A stretch of DNA of 64,000 nucleotides from Pseudomonas sp. LS.1a. Its GTDB lineage: Bacteria; Pseudomonadota; Gammaproteobacteria; Pseudomonadales; Pseudomonadaceae. The translations under genes and the position numbers were made by a program. The number at the start of each line of letters is the position of its first letter. Within the stretch, counting starts at the first letter, position 1. Below the pieces are notes generated by a model that saw only the letters and a list, made by a program, of their open reading frames with translations, had not been told where the DNA came from and did not search any database. Where the stretch lies: assembly GCF_022533585.1 (NCBI RefSeq), contig NZ_CP092827.1, positions 2,334,001 to 2,398,000 on the forward strand, written 5' to 3'. This document shows, piece after piece, positions 33,997 through 41,482 of the stretch.

Positions 33997-34764
33997 ATGA
34001 ACTGGCGAGCGACTTTCCTGCTGGCCTGCTGGGTGCCCTGGGCCGCACAGGCCCTGGCCAGCGAGCCGAGTAACCACAAGGACCCGGTACCGTCGGTAAT
34101 GTGGGACTTCTACCACAAGCAGCTGCTGGGCCAGGCCGCGTTCGTCTTCGATGACCGGGTCAAGCTGCTGGCGCCACCCTTTGCCGAAGACGCACGCCAG
34201 GTGCCGCTGGAGATCGACGCTAGGGCGTTCAGTGGCGAGGTGGTGCGGATGCTCGTCTGGGCCGAACTCAACCCGCTGCCGCGCATTGTCGACTTCCAGC
34301 CCGGCGAGCGGGTGCTGCCCTGGTTGTCGATCCGCATCCGCGTCGAACAGGCCACGCCACTGCGTGCTGCGGTGCTGACGCGCGACGGCCTGTGGCATGT
34401 CGGCTCGACCCTGATCGATGCCGCCGGTGGCGGTTGTACCGCGCCCAGCGTGGTACGCACTCAGCCCGGCTGGGAGGAGCACCTTGGCGAAGTCCTGGGC
34501 GGGCGCTACCCGCGCGGCGACAGCAGCCGCCTGCGCCTGCAGGTGGCCCATCCGATGGATAACGGCCTGGTCAGTGGTATCCCCGAATTCTTCCTCAACC
34601 ATGCCGAGCTGCAGGACGCTGACGGCCAGCGCCTGGCCAGCCTGGAACTGTACCCGGCGGTCAGCGAAAACCCCAACCTGGGCTTCGACATCCAGGGCCC
34701 CGGGCCGACCCGGTTGGTGTTGCAGGACAACAGCGGCAACCAGTTCGAGGCGGCGGTGCCCTGA
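33997..34764 (+). CDS. SoxYZ-like carrier protein associated with quinoprotein dehydrogenase
   Basis: This 255-residue exported protein (signal peptide ending AAQALA) has a SoxY-like N-terminal half containing the carrier-type cysteine in AAGGGCTAPS (the SoxY motif is GGCG(G)) and a SoxZ-like C-terminal half (RLRLQVAHPMDNGLVSGIPEFFLNHAEL). Such fusions occur beside PQQ dehydrogenases; the cysteine could carry a substrate or assembly intermediate. The metallohydrolase gene begins 40 bases later, and the two probably form a relay. The reaction is unknown. Confidence 0.83.
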   Translation: MNWRATFLLACWVPWAAQALASEPSNHKDPVPSVMWDFYHKQLLGQAAFVFDDRVKLLAPPFAEDARQVPLEIDARAFSGEVVRMLVWAELNPLPRIVDFQPGERVLPWLSIRIRVEQATPLRAAVLTRDGLWHVGSTLIDAAGGGCTAPSVVRTQPGWEEHLGEVLGGRYPRGDSSRLRLQVAHPMDNGLVSGIPEFFLNHAELQDADGQRLASLELYPAVSENPNLGFDIQGPGPTRLVLQDNSGNQFEAAVP

Positions 34765-34804
34765 GCGCGTTGCCCCACTTCATTCCTGACCCGAGGCGCC
34801 CGTC

Positions 34805-35728
34805 ATGCGTTGCATTCTGCTATTGCTGCTGTGCCTGGGCCTGCCGGCCTGGGCAGACCTGGACTATCGGCTCAAGCCCCGGCAGATCGCCGAGGGCACC
34901 TGGCTGCTGGAGGGCAGCACCGACAATTTTGCCAAGGATAACGGCGGCAATATCGTCAACACCGCGTTCATCGTCACCGACAGCGGGGTGGTGGTGATCG
35001 ACAGTGGGCCGTCGAAACGCTACGGCGAAGCCATGCGCCAGGCCATTGCCGCCACCACCGACAAGCCGGTTGTCGAAGTGCTGCTGACCCATCATCACCC
35101 TGACCATGTGCTGGGCAACCAGGCCTTTGCCGATGTACCCATCGGCGCCCTGGCCGGTACCCGCGAGCTGTTGCGCCAGCAGGGCGAGGCCATGGCCGAG
35201 AACATGTACCGCCTGGTCGGCGACTGGATGCGCGGGACCGAGGTGGTGCTGCCGACCCGGGTGCTGGAGCCGGGTATTCATGAGGTGGGCGGGCACCGCC
35301 TGCGGCTGCTGGCGCTGGGCGGGCACACCGGTGCCGACCTGGCGATTCTGGATGAAAACACCGGCGTGCTGTTCGCCGGTGACCTGGTGTTTTACGAGCG
35401 CGCGCTGACCACGCCCAACAGCCCGGGGCTGGAGGTGTGGCTGAAGGACCTGGACACCTTGCAAGCGCTGCCCTGGAAGCAGCTGGTACCCGGGCATGGC
35501 CCGCTGGCCAGCGATGCCCGGCCGTTTGCCCAGATGCGTGACTACCTGGGCTGGCTGGATGGGCTGATGCGTGACGGCGCGGCGCGTGGCGACGACATGG
35601 CCGAGATGATCCGCAGCCCGATACCCGAACGGTTTGCCGGTATCAGCCTGACCCGTTACGAGCTGATTCGCAGTGTCAGCCACCTGTATCCCCGTTACGA
35701 ACGCCAGCAGCTGCGGCGCTTGCCGTGA
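34805..35728 (+). CDS. Metallo-beta-lactamase fold hydrolase of the quinoprotein relay
   Basis: This 307-residue exported protein has a signal peptide ([13 protein letters not shown]) and the metal motif THHHPDH (HxHxDH), plus later GGHTGADL and PGHGPL that supply further ligands. It probably binds two zinc ions in the periplasm. The family is named for its co-occurrence with the SoxYZ-like carrier and PQQ enzymes; the substrate may be a thioester or ester formed on the carrier cysteine (inference). A large inverted repeat follows it before pedH. Confidence 0.85.
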   Translation: MRCILLLLLCLGLPAWADLDYRLKPRQIAEGTWLLEGSTDNFAKDNGGNIVNTAFIVTDSGVVVIDSGPSKRYGEAMRQAIAATTDKPVVEVLLTHHHPDHVLGNQAFADVPIGALAGTRELLRQQGEAMAENMYRLVGDWMRGTEVVLPTRVLEPGIHEVGGHRLRLLALGGHTGADLAILDENTGVLFAGDLVFYERALTTPNSPGLEVWLKDLDTLQALPWKQLVPGHGPLASDARPFAQMRDYLGWLDGLMRDGAARGDDMAEMIRSPIPERFAGISLTRYELIRSVSHLYPRYERQQLRRLP

Positions 35729-35747
35729 GATTTTCTGCGCCTTCGAG

Positions 35748-35964
35748 ATCGAGCGCCGCCCGCGTGGCGCATCGCGAGCAAGCTCGCTCCTACATCTGTT
35801 TCGGGCCAGTAACGCCTGCGCCGACGCGCGCGACCGCCTTGCTTGTCCCTCTCGATATCGAGGTGAACGCCAAGAGACCGCGCGCCTCTGCCTCAGGATC
35901 AATTGGCCCGAAACAAATGTAGGAGCGAGCTTGCTCGCGATGCGCCGCGCGGGCGGCGCTCGAT
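35748..35964. repeat. 61-bp inverted repeat with 95-bp spacer upstream of pedH
   Basis: Arms 35748-35808 and 35904-35964 match at 59 of 61 positions in inverted orientation. Each contains the REP-like core GCGAGCAAGCTCGCTCCTACA, a different class from the other REPs here. The spacer contains the palindrome CTCGATATCGAG. The rest of the 385-base gap holds the pedH promoter elements. Confidence 0.88.
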
Positions 35965-36056
35965 ATGCGCACCAACCCAAATCCCAAGCCCCATACCAAG
36001 GAACTAGAAAACTCCGCACTGCGGGCAATTGTTGGCAAGCAGGTCGGGACCAAGAA

Positions 36057-36084
36057 TTCCCGACACACCGGGAAGTTTTCCCGG
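36057..36084 (+). promoter_or_regulatory. TTCCCG-N6-CGGGAA-N3-TTCCCG array before pedH: candidate PedR2 operator
   Basis: TTCCCG (36057-36062), CGGGAA (36069-36074) and TTCCCG (36078-36083) form two overlapping palindromes; the second extends to CCGGGAA-N3-TTCCCGG. It ends 30 bases before the pedH ATG, a position suited to repression. Confidence 0.6.
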
Positions 36085-36113
36085 ATACAACAAAAAAACC
36101 AAAGGTAGCCGTC

Positions 36114-37898
36114 ATGACCCGATCCCCACGTCGTCCCGTGTTCGCCTTGAGCCTGGTGCTCAGCGCCATGCTGCTTGCCGGCGCGGCCCACGCCGCTGTC
36201 AGCAATGAAGAAATTCTCCAGGACCCGAAGAACCCGCAGCAGATCGTGACCAATGGCCTGGGCGTGCAGGGCCAACGCTACAGCCCGCTGAACCTGCTCA
36301 ATACCGACAACGTCAAGGACCTGCGACCGGTCTGGGCGTTTTCCTTTGGTGGCGAGAAGCAGCGCGGCCAGCAGGCCCAGCCGCTGGTCAAGGATGGGGT
36401 GATGTACCTGACCGGCTCCTACTCGCGGGTGTTCGCCGTGGACGCCCGTACCGGCAAGAAGCTGTGGCAATACGATGCGCGCCTGCCCGATGACATTCGC
36501 CCGTGCTGTGACGTGATCAACCGCGGCGTGGCACTGTACGGCGACCTGGTGTTCTTCGGCACCCTTGACGCCAAGCTGGTGGCGCTGAACAAGGACACCG
36601 GCAAGGTGGTATGGAGCAAGAAGGTGGCCGACCACAAGGAAGGTTACTCCATCAGTGCTGCGCCGATGATCGTCAACGGCAAGCTGATCACTGGCGTCGC
36701 CGGTGGCGAGTTTGGCGTGGTGGGCAAGATCCAGGCCTACAACCCGGAAAACGGCGAACTGCTGTGGATGCGCCCGACCGTGGAAGGGCACATGGGTTAC
36801 GTGTACAAGGACGGCAAGGCGATCGAGAATGGCATTTCCGGCGGCGAGGCGGGCAAGACCTGGCCCGGCGACCTGTGGAAGACCGGCGGTGCGGCGCCAT
36901 GGCTTGGCGGTTACTACGACCCGGAAACCAACCTGATCCTGTTCGGCACCGGCAACCCGGCACCGTGGAACTCGCACCTGCGCCCGGGCGACAACCTGTA
37001 TTCCTCGTCGCGCCTGGCCCTGAACCCGGACGATGGCACCATCAAGTGGCACTTCCAGAGCACGCCGCATGACGGCTGGGACTTCGACGGCGTCAACGAG
37101 CTGATTTCGTTCAACTACAAGGACGGCGGCAAAGAGGTCAAGGCCGCCGCCACTGCCGACCGCAACGGCTTCTTCTACGTGCTGGACCGCACCAACGGCA
37201 AGTTCATCCGCGGCTTCCCCTTCGTCGACAAGATCACCTGGGCCACCGGCCTGGACAAGGATGGCCGGCCGATCTACAACGAAGCCAGCCGGCCGGGGGC
37301 GCCGGGTAGCGAGGCCAAGGGCAGTTCGGTGTTCGTCGCCCCGGCGTTCCTCGGTGCCAAGAACTGGATGCCGATGGCCTACAACAAGGACACCGGGCTG
37401 TTCTACGTGCCTTCCAACGAGTGGGGCATGGACATCTGGAACGAAGGCATCGCCTACAAGAAGGGCGCGGCGTTCCTCGGCGCCGGCTTCACCATCAAGC
37501 CGCTCAACGAAGACTACATCGGCGTGCTGCGCGCCATCGACCCGGTCAGCGGCAAGGAAGTGTGGCGCCACAAGAACTATGCGCCGCTGTGGGGCGGAGT
37601 GCTGACCACCAAGGGCAACCTGGTGTTCACCGGTACGCCGGAAGGCTTCCTGCAGGCGTTCAACGCCAAGACCGGCGACAAGGTCTGGGAGTTCCAGACC
37701 GGCTCCGGCGTGCTCGGCTCGCCAGTCACCTGGGAAATGGACGGCGAACAGTACGTTTCGGTGGTTTCCGGCTGGGGCGGTGCGGTGCCGCTGTGGGGCG
37801 GCGAAGTGGCCAAGCGGGTCAAGGATTTCAACCAGGGCGGCATGCTCTGGACCTTCAAGCTGCCCAAGCAACTGCAAACGGCAAGCGCCAGTCGCTAA
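36114..37898 (+). CDS. pedH: PQQ-dependent alcohol dehydrogenase PedH (lanthanide type)
   Basis: This is a 594-residue periplasmic quinoprotein. The signal peptide ends AAHA. C131-C132 (RPCCDV), E199 (GGEF), N281 (GTGNPAPW), D323 and D325 (GWDFDG) are all visible. The extra aspartate D325 is the mark of lanthanide-dependent enzymes, and the five residues correspond to the metal and PQQ site known for KT2440 PedH. It oxidises alcohols and aldehydes when La, Ce, Pr, Nd or similar ions are present. It stands alone with its own promoter, behind a large inverted repeat and the CGGGAA/TTCCCG array, and ends before a terminator. Confidence 0.97.
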   Translation: MTRSPRRPVFALSLVLSAMLLAGAAHAAVSNEEILQDPKNPQQIVTNGLGVQGQRYSPLNLLNTDNVKDLRPVWAFSFGGEKQRGQQAQPLVKDGVMYLTGSYSRVFAVDARTGKKLWQYDARLPDDIRPCCDVINRGVALYGDLVFFGTLDAKLVALNKDTGKVVWSKKVADHKEGYSISAAPMIVNGKLITGVAGGEFGVVGKIQAYNPENGELLWMRPTVEGHMGYVYKDGKAIENGISGGEAGKTWPGDLWKTGGAAPWLGGYYDPETNLILFGTGNPAPWNSHLRPGDNLYSSSRLALNPDDGTIKWHFQSTPHDGWDFDGVNELISFNYKDGGKEVKAAATADRNGFFYVLDRTNGKFIRGFPFVDKITWATGLDKDGRPIYNEASRPGAPGSEAKGSSVFVAPAFLGAKNWMPMAYNKDTGLFYVPSNEWGMDIWNEGIAYKKGAAFLGAGFTIKPLNEDYIGVLRAIDPVSGKEVWRHKNYAPLWGGVLTTKGNLVFTGTPEGFLQAFNAKTGDKVWEFQTGSGVLGSPVTWEMDGEQYVSVVSGWGGAVPLWGGEVAKRVKDFNQGGMLWTFKLPKQLQTASASR

Positions 37899-37940
37899 GC
37901 CGACAGCCTGCCGCTTGCTGCCAGGGACCCTGCGGCAAGC

Positions 37941-37957
37941 GGCCCTACTACCAAATG
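37941..37957 (+). promoter_or_regulatory. GGCCCTACTACCAAATG box upstream of pedI
   Basis: The element matches GCCCTACTACCAAG in the pedE/pedF gap and lies about 104 bases before the aldehyde dehydrogenase start. It overlaps the right arm of a hairpin formed by GCCGCTTG (37910) and CAAGCGGC (37936). Confidence 0.45.
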
Positions 37958-37962
37958 ACGAG

Positions 37963-38007
37963 AGCCCCGCTGCCAACGATGCATTCGCCCGGCAGGCGGG
38001 GCTTTTT
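37963..38007 (+). terminator. Terminator or attenuator between pedH and pedI
   Basis: AGCCCCGC and GCGGGGCT form an 8-bp stem, extended through CTGCC/GGCAG with bulges, and are followed by TTTT. It would stop pedH transcripts, or attenuate pedI transcripts starting at the box at 37941. Confidence 0.7.
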
Positions 38008-38060
38008 ACCATCGGCTCATCGCCTGTCGCTGGACAGGCATCGACCCACAGAGGCTCAGC

Positions 38061-39581
38061 ATGATCTACGCACAACCCGGAACCCCAGGCGCCATCGTGT
38101 CCTTCAAGCCACGCTACGGCAATTTCATCAACGGTGAGTTCGTGCAGCCGCTGGGCGGCCAGTACTTCACCAACAGCTCGCCGGTCAACGGCCAGCCGAT
38201 TGCCGAGTTCCCGCGCTCTGGCGCCCAGGACATCGAGCAGGCCCTGGACGCCGCCCATGCCGCTGCCGAGGCCTGGGGCAAGACCTCGGTGCAGGACCGT
38301 GCCCTGGTGCTGCTGAAGATCGCCGACCGTATCGAACAGAACCTGGAAGTACTGGCCGTTACCGAAAGCTGGGACAACGGCAAGGCCGTGCGCGAAACCC
38401 TCAATGCCGACGTGCCGCTGGCGGCGGACCACTTCCGCTACTTCGCCGGCTGCATCCGCGCCCAGGAAGGCGGCGCCGCCGAGATCAACGAAGGCACCGT
38501 TGCCTACCACATGCACGAACCGCTGGGCGTGGTCGGGCAGATCATCCCGTGGAACTTCCCGCTGCTGATGGCCGCCTGGAAACTCGCCCCGGCCCTGGCC
38601 GCAGGCAACTGCGTGGTGCTCAAGCCGGCGGAACAGACGCCACTGTCGATCACCATTTTCGCCGAGCTGATCGCCGACCTGCTACCGGCAGGCGTGCTGA
38701 ACATCGTCCAGGGCTTTGGCCGCGAAGCCGGCGAGGCCCTGGCCACCAGCAAGCGCATCGCCAAGATCGCTTTCACCGGCTCCACCCCGGTGGGCTCGCA
38801 TATCATGAAGTGCGCGGCCGAGAACATCATCCCGTCCACCGTCGAACTGGGCGGCAAGTCGCCGAACATCTTCTTCGAAGACATCATGCAGGCCGAGCCT
38901 GAGTTCATCGAAAAGGCAGCCGAAGGGTTGGTGCTGGCATTCTTCAACCAGGGCGAAGTGTGCACCTGCCCGTCGCGGGCGCTGATCCAGGAGTCGATCT
39001 ACGAGCCGTTCATGGCCGAGGTGATGAAGAAGATCGCCAGGATTACCCGTGGCAACCCGCTGGACACCGCGACCATGGTCGGTGCCCAGGCCTCGGAGCA
39101 GCAATACGACAAGATCCTTTCCTACTTGCAGATTGCCCGGGAGGAGGGCGCGCAGCTGCTCACCGGTGGCGGTGCCGAGCGGCTCGACGGCGACCTGGCC
39201 AGCGGTTACTACATCCAGCCGACCCTGCTCAAGGGCAACAACAAGATGCGTGTGTTCCAGGAGGAAATCTTCGGCCCGGTGGTTGGCGTGACTACCTTCA
39301 AGGACGAAGCCGAAGCGCTGGCGATTGCCAACGACAGCGAGTTTGGCCTGGGTGCCGGGTTGTGGACCCGTGACATCAACCGTGCCTATCGCATGGGCCG
39401 TGGGATCAAGGCCGGGCGTGTGTGGACCAACTGCTACCACCTGTACCCGGCGCATGCGGCGTTCGGTGGCTACAAGAAGTCCGGGGTGGGCCGCGAGACG
39501 CACAAGATGATGCTCGATCACTACCAGCAGACCAAGAACCTGCTGGTGAGCTACGACATCAACCCGCTGGGCTTCTTCTAA
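38061..39581 (+). CDS. pedI: Aldehyde dehydrogenase PedI
   Basis: This is a 506-residue NAD(P)-dependent enzyme of the AldB/ExaC type. The catalytic cysteine is in [13 protein letters not shown], the general base glutamate in [10 protein letters not shown], and the cofactor loop in [12 protein letters not shown]. It has no signal peptide, so it oxidises in the cytoplasm the aldehydes (acetaldehyde, phenylacetaldehyde) that come from PedE/PedH. The second cysteine two residues after the catalytic one is typical of this subgroup. The ATG follows AGAGGCTCAGC. Confidence 0.92.
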   Translation: MIYAQPGTPGAIVSFKPRYGNFINGEFVQPLGGQYFTNSSPVNGQPIAEFPRSGAQDIEQALDAAHAAAEAWGKTSVQDRALVLLKIADRIEQNLEVLAVTESWDNGKAVRETLNADVPLAADHFRYFAGCIRAQEGGAAEINEGTVAYHMHEPLGVVGQIIPWNFPLLMAAWKLAPALAAGNCVVLKPAEQTPLSITIFAELIADLLPAGVLNIVQGFGREAGEALATSKRIAKIAFTGSTPVGSHIMKCAAENIIPSTVELGGKSPNIFFEDIMQAEPEFIEKAAEGLVLAFFNQGEVCTCPSRALIQESIYEPFMAEVMKKIARITRGNPLDTATMVGAQASEQQYDKILSYLQIAREEGAQLLTGGGAERLDGDLASGYYIQPTLLKGNNKMRVFQEEIFGPVVGVTTFKDEAEALAIANDSEFGLGAGLWTRDINRAYRMGRGIKAGRVWTNCYHLYPAHAAFGGYKKSGVGRETHKMMLDHYQQTKNLLVSYDINPLGFF

Positions 39582-39590
39582 ACCGCGTCG

Positions 39591-39684
39591 CGGCCTTCGC
39601 GGGCTCGCCCGCTCCCACAGGTATTGCACTGGTCTTGAAACTTGTGCAGTCCCTGTGGGAGCGGGCGAGCCCGCGAAGAGGCCG
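39591..39684. repeat. REP pair after pedI
   Basis: TTCGCGGGCTCGCCCGCTCCCACAGG-type unit and its inverted copy (39652-39684) enclose about 35 bases. Confidence 0.85.
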
Positions 39685-39749
39685 GCACTGCCATGCACAA
39701 ATCCACAGCAGCTCCGTATTACCCCTACCAACGCACCCCGCAAACCTGT

Positions 39750-39770
39750 CCCAAAGTAGCATTCGGCCCC
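39750..39770 (+). promoter_or_regulatory. CCAAAGTAGCATTCGGCC box before pqqA
   Basis: CCCAAAGTAGCATTCGGCCC is the best-matching member of the five-box family and ends 63 bases before pqqA, the usual distance for an activator site. Confidence 0.55.
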
Positions 39771-39832
39771 GTCGCCCCTCGTGCATTAATGCCTCTACCG
39801 GAATCGCCCGGCACCAAGAAGAGGAATGCCCC

Positions 39833-39904
39833 ATGTGGACTAAACCCGCCTTTACCGACCTGCGCATCGGCTTCGAAGTGACGATGTACTTCGCCAATCG
39901 TTGA
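39833..39904 (+). CDS. pqqA: Coenzyme PQQ precursor peptide PqqA, second copy
   Basis: This is a 23-residue peptide ([20 protein letters not shown] followed by ANR). It contains the E15-V-T-M-Y19 core whose Glu and Tyr side chains become PQQ. RBS AGAGGAATG lies ahead. It lies in the ped cluster rather than beside pqqBCDE, and pqqD follows with only a hairpin between. It is too short for most gene finders. PqqA of this length and sequence is unambiguous. It would boost the supply of precursor when alcohol oxidation is on. Confidence 0.95.
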   Translation: MWTKPAFTDLRIGFEVTMYFANR

Positions 39905-39911
39905 TGCCTGT

Positions 39912-39940
39912 CCGGCCATCGTAGCGATGGCCGGGTCTTT
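39912..39940 (+). terminator. Intrinsic terminator or attenuator between pqqA and pqqD
   Basis: CCGGCCATCG and CGATGGCCGG form a perfect 10-bp stem with a 3-base loop followed by GTCTTTAT. Such hairpins after pqqA keep precursor levels high compared with the downstream genes. Confidence 0.8.
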
Positions 39941-39956
39941 ATAGCGCAAACCCCTT

Positions 39957-40229
39957 GTGAACCTGATCGATCGCAACCAAGCCCTGGCCTTGCGCAAAGG
40001 CTTCTGCCTGCGCTGGGAGCCGCACCAGGCGTGCCATGTGCTGCTGTACCCCGAGGGCATCATCGAGCTCAACGCCAGTGCCGGCTGGGTGCTCGAGTTG
40101 CTGGACGGCCAGCGCAGCGTGGCAGCGGTCATCGACCGCCTTGCACAGCGCTTCCCCGGTGTGCCGGGGCTCGACGAGGACATCCTGGCGTTTCTGGAGG
40201 TGGCCCGTGCCAAGTACTGGATCGAATGA
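39957..40229 (+). CDS. pqqD2: PQQ biosynthesis chaperone PqqD, second copy
   Basis: This 90-residue protein is a PqqD-type peptide-binding chaperone (HVLLYPEGIIELNASAGWVLELLDGQRSVAAVIDRLAQRFPG). PqqD holds PqqA for the radical-SAM enzyme PqqE. The start is a GTG with no clear ribosome site, so translation is weak or coupled. Only pqqA and pqqD are duplicated here; pqqB, pqqC and pqqE are not in the window. The function as a chaperone for the adjacent PqqA copy is a natural inference. Confidence 0.88.
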   Translation: MNLIDRNQALALRKGFCLRWEPHQACHVLLYPEGIIELNASAGWVLELLDGQRSVAAVIDRLAQRFPGVPGLDEDILAFLEVARAKYWIE

Positions 40230-40318
40230 GCGCTGGCCACGCTTTGGTCTGGTTGCTTTCGCTGCGGGATGCTTTACGCTGGCGGTTACCTTCCAGAACA
40301 ATAAGAACAGGCTTTCCG

Positions 40319-41482
40319 ATGAGCCAGAGTTTCAGCCCGCTTCGCAAGTTCGTTTCGCCTGAGATCATCTTTGGTGCCGGCTGCCGGCATAATGTCGCCA
40401 ATTACGCCAAGACCTTCGGTGCGCGCAAGGTGCTGGTGGTCAGCGACCCCGGTGTGATTGCCGCTGGTTGGGTGGCGGACGTGGAGGCCAGCCTGCAGGC
40501 CCAGGGCATCGACTACTGCCTGTACAGCGCTGTATCGCCCAACCCACGGGTCGAAGAGGTGATGCTCGGCGCCGAGATCTACCGGCAAAACCACTGTGAC
40601 GTGATTGTCGCGGTCGGCGGCGGCAGCCCGATGGATTGCGGCAAGGCCATCGGTATCGTGGTCGCCCACGGGCGCAGCATCCTCGAATTCGAAGGCGTGG
40701 ACATGATCCGCGTGCCCAGCCCGCCGCTGATCCTGATTCCGACCACGGCCGGCACCTCGGCGGACGTGTCGCAGTTCGTGATCATTTCCAACCAGCAGGA
40801 ACGCATGAAGTTCTCCATCGTCAGCAAGGCGGTGGTGCCGGACGTGTCGCTGATCGACCCGCAAACCACCCTGAGCATGGACCCGTTCCTGTCGGCCTGC
40901 ACCGGCATCGATGCGCTGGTGCATGCCATCGAAGCCTTCGTCTCCACCGGCCACGGCCCGCTGACCGACCCCCATGCGCTGGAAGCCATGCGCCTGATCA
41001 ACGGCAACCTGGTAGAAATGATCGCCAACCCCACCGATATCGCCCTGCGCGAGAAAATCATGCTGGGCAGCATGCAGGCGGGGCTGGCCTTTTCCAATGC
41101 GATCCTGGGGGCGGTCCACGCCATGTCGCACAGCCTGGGCGGGTTCCTCGACCTGCCGCATGGCTTGTGCAACGCGGTGCTGGTGGAGCACGTGGTGGCG
41201 TTCAACTACAGCTCGGCACCGGAGCGTTTCAAGGTGATTGCCGAAGTGCTGGGCATCGACTGCCGCGGCCTCAACCACCGGCAGATCTGCGGGCGCCTGG
41301 TGGAGCACCTGATCGCGCTGAAGCATGCCATTGGTTTCCATGAAACCCTGGGCCTGCACGGGGTGCGCACGGCCGATATCCCGTTCCTGTCGCAACATGC
41401 CATGGATGACCCGTGCATCCTCACCAACCCGCGTGCGTCGAGCCAGCGTGATGTCGAGGTCGTCTATGGCGAGGCCCTCTGA
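40319..41482 (+). CDS. ercA: Iron-type alcohol dehydrogenase (ErcA-like)
   Basis: This is a 387-residue group III dehydrogenase. The cofactor GGGSPMDCGKAIGI and the metal-binding HAMSHSLGGFLDLPHG are present. It is cytoplasmic. ErcA proteins in Pseudomonas act in the regulatory hierarchy for ethanol oxidation, possibly making a signal for the adjacent kinase rather than serving bulk catabolism. The end overlaps the start of the hybrid kinase by 17 bases. The ORF with an earlier start overlaps pqqD in another frame and is rejected. Confidence 0.88.
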   Translation: MSQSFSPLRKFVSPEIIFGAGCRHNVANYAKTFGARKVLVVSDPGVIAAGWVADVEASLQAQGIDYCLYSAVSPNPRVEEVMLGAEIYRQNHCDVIVAVGGGSPMDCGKAIGIVVAHGRSILEFEGVDMIRVPSPPLILIPTTAGTSADVSQFVIISNQQERMKFSIVSKAVVPDVSLIDPQTTLSMDPFLSACTGIDALVHAIEAFVSTGHGPLTDPHALEAMRLINGNLVEMIANPTDIALREKIMLGSMQAGLAFSNAILGAVHAMSHSLGGFLDLPHGLCNAVLVEHVVAFNYSSAPERFKVIAEVLGIDCRGLNHRQICGRLVEHLIALKHAIGFHETLGLHGVRTADIPFLSQHAMDDPCILTNPRASSQRDVEVVYGEAL

